Assembly: GCA_015490715.1 (NCBI GenBank)
Contig: WFXH01000102.1
Location: 24,075 to 88,074, forward strand
Length of the DNA: 64,000 nt
From: Saprospiraceae bacterium
GTDB taxonomy: Bacteria; Bacteroidota; Bacteroidia; Chitinophagales; Saprospiraceae
Direction of reading: 5' to 3'
In this document: positions 36,669 through 45,519 of the stretch, piece by piece
Numbering within the stretch: the first letter of the stretch is position 1
Layout: each line of letters opens with the position of its first letter
Translations under genes and position numbers: made by a program
Notes under the pieces: generated by a model
What the model was told of the DNA's origin: nothing
The model's database searches: none
Seen by the model: the letters and a program-made list of their open reading frames with translations, nothing else

Positions 36669-37073
36669 TTACTCTTCCTCTTCGGAAGCAGGACCCGGCA
36701 GATCGACCTCGGGTGGTATGTTTTCGACATCGACTTCGGGAGGAGCTGTTTGGGCAGCTGGCTCGTTTTTCGCGGTACTGCCGTTGCCGTTTTGGGCGGT
36801 GTATTCTTCCATCGGTATGACGGAGACGTAGGTGCGCACTTTGTGGTGCTTGTGTCGCTTTTTGCGGAAGACGACTACGCCGTCGGTCAGTGCGAAGATG
36901 GTGTAGTCTTTACCCAGTCCGACATTTTTGCCTGGGTGGTATTTGGTGCCGCGCTGGCGGACGATGATATTCCCGGCTCTCGCTACTTGTCCACCGAACA
37001 ATTTTACACCTAAGCGCTTACTATGCGAATCCCTTCCGTTGTCGGTACTTCCTACACCTTTTTTATGTGCCAT
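36669..37073 (-). CDS. rpmA: 50S ribosomal protein L27 with acidic C-terminal tail
   Basis: The L27 core is residues 1-90 ([53 protein letters not shown]). The usual protein has about 85 residues; here about 43 more follow, with Ala/Asn/Gln, then two PPEVD units and a terminal EEEE. The start MAHKKG is intact, without the Firmicutes-type cleaved leader. Downstream of L21 by 20 bases, as usual. Confidence 0.96.
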   Translation of the reverse strand: MAHKKGVGSTDNGRDSHSKRLGVKLFGGQVARAGNIIVRQRGTKYHPGKNVGLGKDYTIFALTDGVVVFRKKRHKHHKVRTYVSVIPMEEYTAQNGNGSTAKNEPAAQTAPPEVDVENIPPEVDLPGPASEEEE

Positions 37074-37093
37074 GGCCGTGCGATTTTATGTGA

Positions 37094-37402
37094 TTATGCC
37101 TTGATAGCGTCGATTTTGAGCTTGGTCAGATGTTGGCGATGCCCCTTTTTGACGCGGTAGCCCTTTCGGCGCTTTTTCTTAAATACGATAACTTTTTTGT
37201 CTTTGAGATGTTCGAGCACGGTGGCTTCGACCTTGGCGTTGAGATGGGGCGTACCGATCTCGACATCGCCGTCGCGGTCGATGAGGAGCACTTCGCCGAT
37301 TTGTATCTTGTCGCCTTCGTTGGCGTCTAAGCGATTGACGTAAAGGGTTTGTCCCTCCTCGACCTTGTATTGATGACCTCCGATTTCGATAACTGCAAAC
37401 AT
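37094..37402 (-). CDS. rplU: 50S ribosomal protein L21
   Basis: Protein of 102 aa starting MFAVIEIGGHQYKVEEGQTL with the family ending KKRRKGYRVKKGHRQHLTKL. The ATG at 37402 matches the family; the ATG at 37408 adds two residues. Pairs with L27 as a two-gene operon. Confidence 0.97.
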   Translation of the reverse strand: MFAVIEIGGHQYKVEEGQTLYVNRLDANEGDKIQIGEVLLIDRDGDVEIGTPHLNAKVEATVLEHLKDKKVIVFKKKRRKGYRVKKGHRQHLTKLKIDAIKA

Positions 37403-37435
37403 GGCCATACCTTTATCTATCCGTGAATTGAGCCG

Positions 37436-37443
37436 CAAAGATA
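37436..37443 (-). promoter_or_regulatory. Promoter -7 element for rplU-rpmA
   Basis: TATCTTTG on the minus strand, an exact TAnnTTTG match, 34 bases before the L21 ATG. No canonical -33 TTG was found at 19-21 bases. Confidence 0.55.
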
Positions 37444-37537
37444 CGTTTTTTTTGACGAATTGTGGAACACCGTCGGAAACTACCGCCAATGCCCCTTGTA
37501 AGGACGACATGCTATGGGCAAATATCCAATATTTTTG

Positions 37538-37545
37538 TATCTTCG
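37538..37545 (+). promoter_or_regulatory. Possible -7 element for the BNR-repeat protein
   Basis: TATCTTCG differs from TAnnTTTG at one base and lies 25 bases before the ATG at 37571. It is about 100 bases from the divergent rplU promoter. Confidence 0.35.
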
Positions 37546-37570
37546 CGTAGAGCTCGTAGGGGAGAGTGAA

Positions 37571-39562
37571 ATGAAAACCAAAAACACTTGTCATATGAGA
37601 TGGATTGCAGGACTACTGTCGATGACTATGGTTGCGACTGTATGGGGACAGTCGTCTCCAAAAATACCACAGCGTCTGCTGAAGCCCGTGCCGAAGGTCA
37701 ACATCCAGGCTATCGGCAATGAGGTTTGGCAGGGGAAACGGAGAACAGTCCCTCATATAGAAAGCCGTTTTCCCAATCAAATCGTCGGCTTTACATATTA
37801 TGATTTGCAGACTAATAATAGTATGATGCCGCGCGTGGCGGTCGCCAACGAAGTGGTGCGGGTCGTCTGGACGTATAGTGCGGATGAACAGCCGCGGGGA
37901 TTTCCCGATCGAGGGACCGGTTTTAATCGATACGAGAACGGTTCTTGGGTCGTATCGGAAGACGACCTCTTGGATCTCAAGCGCATAGAGCCCGAGCGGT
38001 GCGGTTGGCCCAACGTCGGTGTGCTGGGCGACGGCACCGAAGTAGTGATCAGCCATAGTACGGCCTCGAATGTGCTGATGATGTGCCGACGCGCGCCCAA
38101 TGCCACCGAATGGGACTGCGAGCTGTTGGAAGACAAAACCGGCAGCGGCAAGCTCTGGCCCCGCATGGCCATAGGAGGCCCCGATAACAATACAATTCAC
38201 CTCATCAGTGTGACCCGACCACCTAGGTTTAATGGTAGACCCTATCGCAATATCACTCAACATCTGCTCTACCAACGCTCAACCGATGGCGGCGAAACAT
38301 GGGACATCGAAGATCTCGTACTGCCGGGCATTTCAGACAGCATCTACGATGTCATGGAAGCCGATGCCTACTTCATTGCCGCTCGCGATACCATCGTGGC
38401 CATTGTCCATTTCGGAGGGTGGAACGATATCGTCTTGTGGAAGTCGACCGATAACGGAGCGACGTGGAAGAAAATTCTGATCAACGAATTTCCGCTTCAC
38501 AAGTACGATCCGGGTAGGGATGGTCTGTATTCCGCCGATGATTTGTCGTACAAGGATACCTTAGGTGGGCCTGGATCACAAGGGGGTATACCAGCTATCT
38601 ATACCTCCGATGGCACCGGAAGCGTCACGATCGACGCCAACGGTGAATGCCATGTCGTCTTCGGCGAAATGTTTGTTGCCGTTGCACTTGACGGGGCGGA
38701 TACGAACTTTGTCTTCTATCCCGCCTGGGGCTACATCGACTACTGGAGAGAAGCCTTTGCCGATACCGACGATACGTCGTATGTGCGCCCCTATCGCATT
38801 GCGACCTACGTCGATTACGACGGCAACGGCCGCATCGATATCCAATCGATCAACCAAATCGCATTTTACGGCGGCGGTGCTGTTAATATGCCCTACATCG
38901 TCAGTGATGACGACAACAACCTCTTCGTGGCGTACTCCGCCATCAATGAGCAATTTAAGCATGAAGATGACGACGAATTCTATCGGCACATCTATCTGAT
39001 CCGCTCCGATGATGGCGGAGAAACGTGGACGGACCCCTATGACGTCATCAACTACATGTTTTACGAAGACGAAGATGAAAAAATCGACACCGCATATACA
39101 GAGGGCGTCTATCCATCTATGACCGTTGACGACAATTATCTCTATCTGGTGTTTCAAAAAGACTACAATCCCGGCTCGTGGGTTATTTTAACAAACCTCG
39201 GAGGGGATGACAACGACAACGACTTCGATATCAACGATATCGTGTACCTGAAGCTCACCAAACAATTTGAAGCGGTCAATGTCGAGCGCGTCGTAAGACC
39301 GGAGACCTTCGACATGCAGGTCACCCCCAATCCCGTACAGGAAAACCATCTGACGCTGAGCTTTGACCTACCCAGTGCATCAAATGTGCGCGTCCAGCTC
39401 ATCGATATGGATGGTCACACACAGACACTGCTCGCCAAACAGCGCTTAGAAGCAGGGCCTCACCGCTTGGTCTTGCCTTTGAAAGAAACGCCTACGGTGG
39501 GATTTGTGAAGCTATGGGTGGGCAATGCTACTGCTACAAAGAAAGTAGTGTTTGTGCGATAA
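37571..39562 (+). CDS. Secreted BNR/sialidase-like protein with T9SS sorting domain
   Basis: Protein of 663 aa with a signal peptide (MRWIAGLLSMTMVATVWGQ starts at 37595; an ATG at 37571 adds eight residues). Asp-box/BNR motifs recur: STDGGETWDIEDL, STDNGATWKKI and SDDGGETWTDP, indicating a six-bladed propeller as in sialidases or adhesins. The protein is very acidic, with clusters such as DDNDNDFDINDI, and may bind calcium. The C-terminal 75 residues are a T9SS type A domain (VTPNPVQENHLTLSFDLPS; ending KKVVFVR). No sialidase arginine triad could be fixed, so the function is unclear. Confidence 0.8.
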   Translation: MKTKNTCHMRWIAGLLSMTMVATVWGQSSPKIPQRLLKPVPKVNIQAIGNEVWQGKRRTVPHIESRFPNQIVGFTYYDLQTNNSMMPRVAVANEVVRVVWTYSADEQPRGFPDRGTGFNRYENGSWVVSEDDLLDLKRIEPERCGWPNVGVLGDGTEVVISHSTASNVLMMCRRAPNATEWDCELLEDKTGSGKLWPRMAIGGPDNNTIHLISVTRPPRFNGRPYRNITQHLLYQRSTDGGETWDIEDLVLPGISDSIYDVMEADAYFIAARDTIVAIVHFGGWNDIVLWKSTDNGATWKKILINEFPLHKYDPGRDGLYSADDLSYKDTLGGPGSQGGIPAIYTSDGTGSVTIDANGECHVVFGEMFVAVALDGADTNFVFYPAWGYIDYWREAFADTDDTSYVRPYRIATYVDYDGNGRIDIQSINQIAFYGGGAVNMPYIVSDDDNNLFVAYSAINEQFKHEDDDEFYRHIYLIRSDDGGETWTDPYDVINYMFYEDEDEKIDTAYTEGVYPSMTVDDNYLYLVFQKDYNPGSWVILTNLGGDDNDNDFDINDIVYLKLTKQFEAVNVERVVRPETFDMQVTPNPVQENHLTLSFDLPSASNVRVQLIDMDGHTQTLLAKQRLEAGPHRLVLPLKETPTVGFVKLWVGNATATKKVVFVR

Positions 39563-39592
39563 GCTGCACAGCATCATCGAATACTTGCTCGA

Positions 39593-39629
39593 AGCGGGGA
39601 CTGTTTTTCAAAATAGTCCCCGCTTTTTT
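39593..39629 (+). terminator. Rho-independent terminator after the BNR-repeat gene
   Basis: AGCGGGGACT (39593-39602) pairs with AGTCCCCGCT (39615-39624) through a 12-base loop, followed at once by a T-run. The best intrinsic terminator of the window. The T-rich tail also contains TATTTTTG (39630-39638 region), which matches TAnnTTTG and could start the next gene. Confidence 0.85.
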
Positions 39630-39720
39630 ATTATTTTTGTATATTGCCGTAAAATTGTGAAGCCATACGAGCTGGAAGATGCGTGCGAGCTCTCTAAGCA
39701 TACGGGTGATTTTACGTATC

Positions 39721-40218
39721 ATGCCCCAACCTTGGTGGGTGTGTTGTGCCTTTGTGCTTTTGATGCCTATAGCTAAAGGTCAGGAGTTGCGCCTTCCCAC
39801 CGTATTTCGCTTAGGGGAATATGAGTCTTCCTATCGGTTGTTGCTCAAGAGGCATCCCTCCACGCTCATTGAGGTGGTAGACAATGATCTGGATTATGCC
39901 TACAAAATTTGGCAAAGTGTACTCATCGATATTGAGGATGCAGCGGACCGGGAGGGGGTTGATCTGAACGGTGTGCGGCTGTATTTAAATATCTTCTGGA
40001 CGGCAGATGGTCGGATTGGACATATTGCATATTTCATTAAGCCCAACTCGAGGCGTATTGCAGAGGCGGAGATAGTGGGCATTTTATCGAAGGTAATTGG
40101 CACCCGAACGCTACGAGCAAGCGCCGAGCAGGCCTTTGTGCATTTTGGATCGGCGAGTTTTCCCCTCGTCTATGTCTCGCGTCCTGTAGAGCAGCAGAGT
40201 ACGGGCAAGCCACCGTGA
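39721..40218 (+). CDS. Small exported protein of unknown function
   Basis: Protein of 165 aa from the ATG at 39721, with a signal peptide (MPQPWWVCCAFVLLMPIAKG). The mature part begins QELRLPTVFRLGEYESSY and has no recognised motif; a region with LNIFWTADGRIGHIAYFIK and VGILSKVIGTRTL suggests a compact alpha/beta fold. It could be a periplasmic protein. An in-frame ATG at 39679 is an alternative start. Downstream of the strong terminator, so it has its own promoter. Confidence 0.65.
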   Translation: MPQPWWVCCAFVLLMPIAKGQELRLPTVFRLGEYESSYRLLLKRHPSTLIEVVDNDLDYAYKIWQSVLIDIEDAADREGVDLNGVRLYLNIFWTADGRIGHIAYFIKPNSRRIAEAEIVGILSKVIGTRTLRASAEQAFVHFGSASFPLVYVSRPVEQQSTGKPP

Positions 40219-40233
40219 ATGCCCTCCATCACG

Positions 40234-41337
40234 TCAGGATTGCGTATTGTCTTGCGCCGAGTTGTATGCAAGGTAGTATTGTAAGATGTCTGGCTCGACC
40301 GCTTGCGATTCCAAATTGGAGGATGGAATCGATTGATATAGGGTGTGCATACGCTCGATGATCGTATGAAAATATTGGGAGAGCCAGTGGGGAGCGGTGA
40401 TGACGATGTGGCTGCGGAAGGAGAGGATTTCGTTGATGAATTCGTAGTTGGGACGAAGCTCGAGGAAGAGCCTATGCCAATAACCGTCCTTTGAGAGGCG
40501 TAGCCGTTGGCTGCGGTGAAGGGGTTTGCTCTGCAAATACGGCACGGCGTATCTCGATACGCGACATTCCACGGAGGTCAGTGGAAGTTCGGACAGGTGC
40601 GTTACACCAATGATTTCGTTGAAGATATCGTCGAGGTCGACATCCTTTGGACGATACTCGATGTTGTCGTCAAAGGGACGGATGCGCACGATGCGGTCGA
40701 TGGCTAAGACGAGAGGGTGTTTGCCCAGGGCCTTTTGACGCTCTTCATAGCCAAAGAGATACCACCGATTGCGGTATTCTTTGAGATACCAGGGATGAAA
40801 GAAGTATTCACGAATGGGTTTGTGAAAGGGTTTGTAATGTATGAGCAACACCTGCTTGTTGCGAATGTGATGGAAGAGCTCTTTGAGCAAGGGGAGGTTT
40901 CGCAAATCGGTATTTTCATCAAATTCGATGACGCGTGCCATGTCGACAGGCACGATGTAGGCGAAAAATTCCTTTGGTAGCTCTTCAAACAAATCATCGA
41001 TAATGCTCAGTCCCTTGATACTGTGGACCACTTCGAGGATGTTTTTCAGTCCACTGAGCTCTTTGGTCAAGGGTAGACACTGGTCGATGCGGAATCCGCA
41101 GGGGTAACGGTAATAGACTTCTTTGCCCTTTTTGTACTTGACGAACTGTACTTTGAGGTGGTCCATCATGTAGTGAAGGTCGTTGTAGATCGTGCGCATG
41201 GTGTAGGGACGTTCGGGTTGGAGGCGTCGGTTGATTTCGTTGACCAAATCGGCCACGCGGTAACCAGGCCCTTCTCGAAGGTCGTTGAGGCGCATCATCT
41301 CATCGATGATGAAAATGCGGCGAATTCGCTCATTCAT
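40234..41337 (-). CDS. WYL-domain transcriptional regulator 1
   Basis: Protein of 367 aa. An N-terminal winged-helix (YRVADLVNEINRRLQPERPY; TMRTIYNDLHYMMDHL) is followed by a WYL domain (LIHYKPFHKPIREYFFHPWY; NRWYLFGY, the triad is visible as W-Y-L) and a C-terminal extension. WYL regulators bind ligands, often nucleic acids or nucleotides, and control defence or metabolic genes. The neighbour at 41429 is a paralogue in tandem. The ATG at 41337 is chosen; a TTG at 41364 is in frame. Confidence 0.9.
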   Translation of the reverse strand: MNERIRRIFIIDEMMRLNDLREGPGYRVADLVNEINRRLQPERPYTMRTIYNDLHYMMDHLKVQFVKYKKGKEVYYRYPCGFRIDQCLPLTKELSGLKNILEVVHSIKGLSIIDDLFEELPKEFFAYIVPVDMARVIEFDENTDLRNLPLLKELFHHIRNKQVLLIHYKPFHKPIREYFFHPWYLKEYRNRWYLFGYEERQKALGKHPLVLAIDRIVRIRPFDDNIEYRPKDVDLDDIFNEIIGVTHLSELPLTSVECRVSRYAVPYLQSKPLHRSQRLRLSKDGYWHRLFLELRPNYEFINEILSFRSHIVITAPHWLSQYFHTIIERMHTLYQSIPSSNLESQAVEPDILQYYLAYNSAQDNTQS

Positions 41338-41428
41338 CTGTGGGCTCGTTTGCCCTATTAACAAGGTTATTTAAATGAAAGTTTTATCCATTATTGAAGA
41401 GCGATTTCACATAATGAGTTAAAACACA

Positions 41429-42532
41429 CTACGATGTGTGGTTTGTAAAGAAGTCTAAAACAGAGGGAAAGGAGTGAAATCGGGTGCCGAGTTGTGCAAG
41501 GTCCTGGGTGTAATTTTCATGCATGTGCTTGCTCAATAAGGCTAAATACTCTTCCACGGAAGGAGGGCCGAGTACGCGCAAATGAGGTCCAAAAGAGAGT
41601 AGGCGATTGAATAATTCGTAGTTGGGTACGACCTTGATCGAATTGCGAAACCATCCGTACTCTGTTTCATGCCACCTGCTGCGCTGCGTGTGGTGTAGGG
41701 GTTTGGTCTTGATATAGGGATACAGCTCGGGAGATACGACGAAATCGATGCACATGACGGGTAGCTCTGTATGCTTTGTTATGCCGATGATATCGTCAAA
41801 ATAACTGTTGATGTCGATGTCGCTCTCTTTATAAGGGATATCCTTCAAAGGCTTGAGCTCTTCGATGCGGTCTAAGGCCAAAATGAGGGGGTGGATATGA
41901 TAGGCTTCCGCCTCGGGGCTATACCCGATGACAAACCAGCGTTGATTGTATTCTTTTAGATACCAGGGGTGGAATTCGTACAGGCGCTGTTCTTCGCGAA
42001 AGGGACAGTACTGTATCTGCATGACTTGTCGGGTCAAAATTGCATAGTACAGGTCGTCGAAGAGATTGTTTTTCTCTAAGTCGGGATTTTCCGACCAGTA
42101 GACGACTTGCTCGGTAGAGCTCATGATATGTTCTAAGATGTGGCCGAGCTGCGGAAATTCCTGCTGTAGGCGGAAGATGACTTCTTCAAATACGCAAGTA
42201 CTCGACATATTTTTAAATAGTAGAAGCAAGGTGAGAATTTCGGAGCGGTTGAGGATCTTTTCGTCCAGCGATTTTAGACGCCAGTTGGGGGGTAGGCTGT
42301 AGTACTTTCTCCGATTGGAAGTGTACTTTCGAAGGGGGGCATCAAACTTTTTCACTAAATCGTTGATGTCGTTATAGATCGTGCGCTTCGAAATTTCGAT
42401 GCCGAGCTTGTCTTGAAGCATTTGGTGGATCTCCTCAATGGTATATCCTCTGTCGTTATGCTTCTGGTACCCCCGCAAAATCTGTATGAGCATGAGAATG
42501 CGCATCAAACGCGAGTCTTTTTCCATGATCAT
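41429..42532 (-). CDS. WYL-domain transcriptional regulator 2
   Basis: Protein of 367 aa. HTH region (RGYTIEEIHQMLQDKLGIEI; SKRTIYNDINDLVKKF) and WYL domain (IQYCPFREEQRLYEFHPWYL; QRWFVIGY). The WYL triad is replaced by W-F-V, unlike its neighbour. The two proteins align along their whole length (HPWYLKEY and LxLDRI elements shared), so they arose by duplication. Divergent from the amidohydrolase across a 246-base region with a palindrome at 42747-42761. ATGs at 42532 and 42526 are both possible. Confidence 0.88.
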   Translation of the reverse strand: MIMEKDSRLMRILMLIQILRGYQKHNDRGYTIEEIHQMLQDKLGIEISKRTIYNDINDLVKKFDAPLRKYTSNRRKYYSLPPNWRLKSLDEKILNRSEILTLLLLFKNMSSTCVFEEVIFRLQQEFPQLGHILEHIMSSTEQVVYWSENPDLEKNNLFDDLYYAILTRQVMQIQYCPFREEQRLYEFHPWYLKEYNQRWFVIGYSPEAEAYHIHPLILALDRIEELKPLKDIPYKESDIDINSYFDDIIGITKHTELPVMCIDFVVSPELYPYIKTKPLHHTQRSRWHETEYGWFRNSIKVVPNYELFNRLLSFGPHLRVLGPPSVEEYLALLSKHMHENYTQDLAQLGTRFHSFPSVLDFFTNHTS

Positions 42533-42746
42533 AAGCGTTAAGTTTTTACAATAATACGAAAAATATGTTTTATAATCATGAGGCACACCCCTTTAATCGA
42601 AGTTCAAAATTTTAGTGCTTATACTAAGTGTTTTTGAGTTCATTTGTTGTTTGCCTTTTGTATTTTCAGATGGTGTGGGCAATATAGCGGCGTGCGTACA
42701 ATATTTATGTGCGATAAAATTGTGTATTCCGAACCTCTTCCGACGT

Positions 42747-42761
42747 TGTGATGTTATCACA
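42747..42761. promoter_or_regulatory. Perfect palindrome in the WYL2/amidohydrolase divergent region
   Basis: TGTGAT-GTT-ATCACA, six-base half-sites with a three-base centre, close in form to a CRP-type site (TGTGA-N6-TCACA; here N5). A second partial symmetry GTTAT-N8-ATAAC overlaps it at 42753-42770. It lies 18 bases before the amidohydrolase ATG, so a bound factor would probably repress or be close to the start site. A WYL, CRP/FNR-like or TetR-like protein could bind; which one is inference. Confidence 0.45.
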
Positions 42762-42778
42762 CATAATAACAATTTCAC

Positions 42779-43969
42779 ATGGCTATTCGGTGCTATCGAG
42801 CCGATTTAATTTTACCCATGGACGGGCCGCCTATTCCCAAAGGCGTCGTACAGGTAGACGATGACGGTACGATTGTTGCCGTAGGTGGCCCATCCTTGGC
42901 TGAGGACCAGCCGTGCACACATTATAGAGGGGTGCTGCTACCGGGATTTATCAATGCGCACTGTCATTTGGAGCTGTCGCACATGCAGGACATGATTCCC
43001 ACAGGTACGGGGCTTATACCTTTTATACGCGATATCATCCGCAAGCGGGAGGCATCGCTGGAGCAAATCGTCGAACGCGCACAGCGTGCCGACGACGCGA
43101 TGTGGCGTGACGGTATTGTTGCAGTCGGCGATATCAGCAATGTCGACCATACCGCAGCTGTAAAGAAACGCAGCCGCCTATGCTACCACACTTTCGTAGA
43201 AGTGTTTGACCTATGGCAGCCTTCCAACGCCGAGGAAGAATACCGACGCGCACAAGCCCTAGCAGAGCAGTTTGATCAGGCACCTCATAAAGTGAGCATC
43301 GTGCCCCATGCTCCGTATTCAGTCTCATATGCGCTCTTTCGGCGCATTCGCTCAGAGCATCCGAATGGGCTCTCTCTGAGTATGCACAATCAGGAGACGG
43401 CAGCGGAAAACGAATTTTTTATGCGCGGCACAGGAGCCCTCGTCGAGTTTTATCGCGAGTTAGGGATCAAAATCGAGGCCTTCGAGCCGACGGGTAAGAC
43501 CTCTCTTCAAAGTATTTTAGAAAGGGATCTCCTCCCCGTCAATGGCCGTGTCTTGCTTGTCCACAACACGCAAACGACGAGGGACGACATTCGCATGGCT
43601 CAAGCCCAGCTTGAATCGGTCTATTGGGTCAGCTGTCCCAATGCCAATTTGTACATCGAAAACACGCTGCCGCATTATCGACTCTTTGTCGAAGAAGGAG
43701 CGCGTATGTGCATCGGCACGGACAGCCTTGCCTCCAACTGGGGCCTATCCATCATGGAAGAGGTGCGCACCATCCTGCGGTACCAGAGTTATTTGGATTG
43801 GCAGGATGTCTTGCGATGGGCAACGCTGCACGGTGCCCAAGCACTGGGCATGGACGATATCCTGGGCAGCTTGACATTGGGGAAGAGACCAGGACTCGTC
43901 CACATCGACCTGGATGTCGACGCTCCCCAACCCATGAAGACCTATAGGTCGCATCAAAGGATCGTTTGA
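42779..43969 (+). CDS. Amidohydrolase, aminodeoxyfutalosine-deaminase/chlorohydrolase-like
   Basis: Metal-dependent hydrolase of 396 aa in the ATZ/TRZ group of the amidohydrolase superfamily. Visible metal and catalytic elements: GFINAHCHLELSHM (HxH), VPHAPYSVSYAL, SMHNQETAAENEFF (His and Glu), LVHNTQT and IGTDSLASNWGLSIMEE (Asp). The HCHLELS motif is also seen in aminodeoxyfutalosine deaminases of the futalosine menaquinone pathway, used by part of the Bacteroidota, but guanine or other purine deaminases are alternatives. No mqn gene lies nearby. Confidence 0.8.
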   Translation: MAIRCYRADLILPMDGPPIPKGVVQVDDDGTIVAVGGPSLAEDQPCTHYRGVLLPGFINAHCHLELSHMQDMIPTGTGLIPFIRDIIRKREASLEQIVERAQRADDAMWRDGIVAVGDISNVDHTAAVKKRSRLCYHTFVEVFDLWQPSNAEEEYRRAQALAEQFDQAPHKVSIVPHAPYSVSYALFRRIRSEHPNGLSLSMHNQETAAENEFFMRGTGALVEFYRELGIKIEAFEPTGKTSLQSILERDLLPVNGRVLLVHNTQTTRDDIRMAQAQLESVYWVSCPNANLYIENTLPHYRLFVEEGARMCIGTDSLASNWGLSIMEEVRTILRYQSYLDWQDVLRWATLHGAQALGMDDILGSLTLGKRPGLVHIDLDVDAPQPMKTYRSHQRIV

Positions 43970-44096
43970 GATTGCCCTCTGGTGCCTACGATTTTATACA
44001 AACCCTCTACGAATGTAAGCGACTTAAAAGGGGCATGTTATGGAACTTTGCGAACTTTGTCGGTCGAGGTGAATTGCATTTACTAACGGATTGAAC

Positions 44097-44876
44097 ATGA
44101 GCAAAGGGGGGCGGAACGACTCTGCGATGCTTGGCGTGGATATCGGTGGCACGGGTATTAAAGCGGCGGTGGTCGATGTTGAGGCAATGCGGCTGCTCAC
44201 CGATCGCGTGCGCGTTCCCACACCTCAGCCATCCACTCCAGAACGCGTAGCTGGTGTAGTGGCTGAGCTTGTCGATACATTGGGTTGGGAGGGCCCTGTT
44301 GGGATTGGATTGCCGGCGTTAATTCGGGGGGAGGTCGTCGTGCGAGGCAATAATTTGGATCCCAGCTGGCAGGGCGTGCGGGCAGTGGAATTTTTCGAAG
44401 AGGCATTGGGGAGTCCAGTGGCAGTGGCCAACGATGCCGATTTGGCTGGGTTGGCAGAGGTGCGCTATGTGCCGGGCTTGCGCGAAGTGCGCAAGCTACT
44501 CTTCCTCACCCTCGGTACGGGCGTGGGGTCGGCGTTTTTTTACTATGGGCAGTTGATTCCCGAGTTTGAAATCGGGAGTATGCGTTACAAAAAGGGCATC
44601 CTCGAGGAGTACATATCCAATGCGGCGCGCAAGTCGAAAGGCATGTCGTGGGAGCAGTACGGTCGAAAGCTTTCACGCGCACTCCGCTATCTGTACGACA
44701 TCTTTACGCCCGATGCCTTTGTCCTCGGTGGAGGCTTGTCTAAGAAGTTTGAACTCTTCGAGCCCCATTTTTCGTGGCGCGAAGTGCCCATCACCCCGGC
44801 GCGGCTCCTCAACAATGCGGGTATCATCGGGGCAGCCCTCTATGCTCATCAAAACATCGGCGATGTTGACGGATAA
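44097..44876 (+). CDS. ROK-family kinase, polyphosphate-glucokinase-like
   Basis: Sugar kinase of 259 aa. ATP/phosphate loop GVDIGGTGIKAAVVD, sugar-site VGIGLPALIRGEVVVRGNNLDPSW, catalytic Asp in ANDADLAGLAEVRY, and TLGTGVGSAFFY, the pattern of polyphosphate glucokinases (phosphorylation of glucose with polyphosphate or ATP). The C-terminus GGGLSKKFELFEPHF and AGIIGAALYA is typical. The ATG at 44097 is preferred to a TTG at 44091. Phosphate donor cannot be read from the sequence. Overlaps nth. Confidence 0.85.
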   Translation: MSKGGRNDSAMLGVDIGGTGIKAAVVDVEAMRLLTDRVRVPTPQPSTPERVAGVVAELVDTLGWEGPVGIGLPALIRGEVVVRGNNLDPSWQGVRAVEFFEEALGSPVAVANDADLAGLAEVRYVPGLREVRKLLFLTLGTGVGSAFFYYGQLIPEFEIGSMRYKKGILEEYISNAARKSKGMSWEQYGRKLSRALRYLYDIFTPDAFVLGGGLSKKFELFEPHFSWREVPITPARLLNNAGIIGAALYAHQNIGDVDG

Positions 44877-45501
44877 GCAGAAGAAAAAGCGCGCAGCATA
44901 TATCTTAAAGACACTCAATAGGCTCTATCCCGAAGTGCCGCTGCCCTTGAAGCACAAAGACCCGTACACCCTCTTAGTGGCCACAATCCTGTCGGCTCAG
45001 TGTACGGATGCGCGCGTCAATCAGGTGACACCGACACTTTTTGCCTTAGCCGATACACCAGAGAAAATGGCCAAGCTGCCTCTCCACACCGTCGAGGAAA
45101 TCATCAAGCCATGTGGGCTGTATCGCAACAAGGCAAAGGCCATCGTAGAGACTTCGCGAATTTTGGTGGAAAAATATGGAGGTCAAGTGCCTGCCGACTT
45201 AGAGGCCTTAGAACAATTGCCGGGTGTAGGCCATAAGACGGCCTCTGTGGTAGCTGTGCAGGCTTTTGGTATTCCTGCCTTCCCCGTCGATACGCACATC
45301 CATCGACTCGCCAAGCGATGGAAACTCACCGAAGGTAAGACCGTGCGTCAGACGGAAGAAGATCTCAAACGGCTCTTTCCGTCAGAGACTTGGCCCAAGC
45401 TGCACCTTCAAATCATCTACTACGGTCGGCAGTACTGCCCGGCGCGTGGACATTCGCTGGATAAGTGCATTATTTGTCGGCATTTTGAGGAAGAAGAGTA
45501 G
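44842..45501 (+). CDS. nth: Endonuclease III with an altered iron-sulfur motif
   Basis: Base-excision repair DNA glycosylase/AP lyase for oxidised pyrimidines; 219 aa, or 212 from the ATG at 44863. The helix-hairpin-helix with catalytic Lys (LEQLPGVGHKTASVVAVQAF) and the catalytic Asp (FPVDTHIHRLAKRW) are intact, and SAQCTDARVNQVTPTLF is conserved. The C-terminal cluster region has Cys-x9-Cys-x2-Cys (YCPARGHSLDKCIICRHF) and then ends; the usual pattern is C-x6-C-x2-C-x5-C, so the fourth Cys is missing and the first spacing is longer. Start overlaps the kinase gene by up to 35 bases. Confidence 0.9.
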   Translation: MLIKTSAMLTDKQKKKRAAYILKTLNRLYPEVPLPLKHKDPYTLLVATILSAQCTDARVNQVTPTLFALADTPEKMAKLPLHTVEEIIKPCGLYRNKAKAIVETSRILVEKYGGQVPADLEALEQLPGVGHKTASVVAVQAFGIPAFPVDTHIHRLAKRWKLTEGKTVRQTEEDLKRLFPSETWPKLHLQIIYYGRQYCPARGHSLDKCIICRHFEEEE

Positions 45502-45519
45502 GCGTTGGGCGGAGCGAAG

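Noticed and set aside
36470..36820. A 116-codon + strand frame before and over rpmA
   Set aside because: It runs antisense through the L27 tail, has no recognisable domain and no promoter.
42747..42770. Possible tRNA or riboswitch in the WYL2/amidohydrolase spacer
   Set aside because: No cloverleaf or conserved riboswitch core; the symmetry fits a protein operator better.
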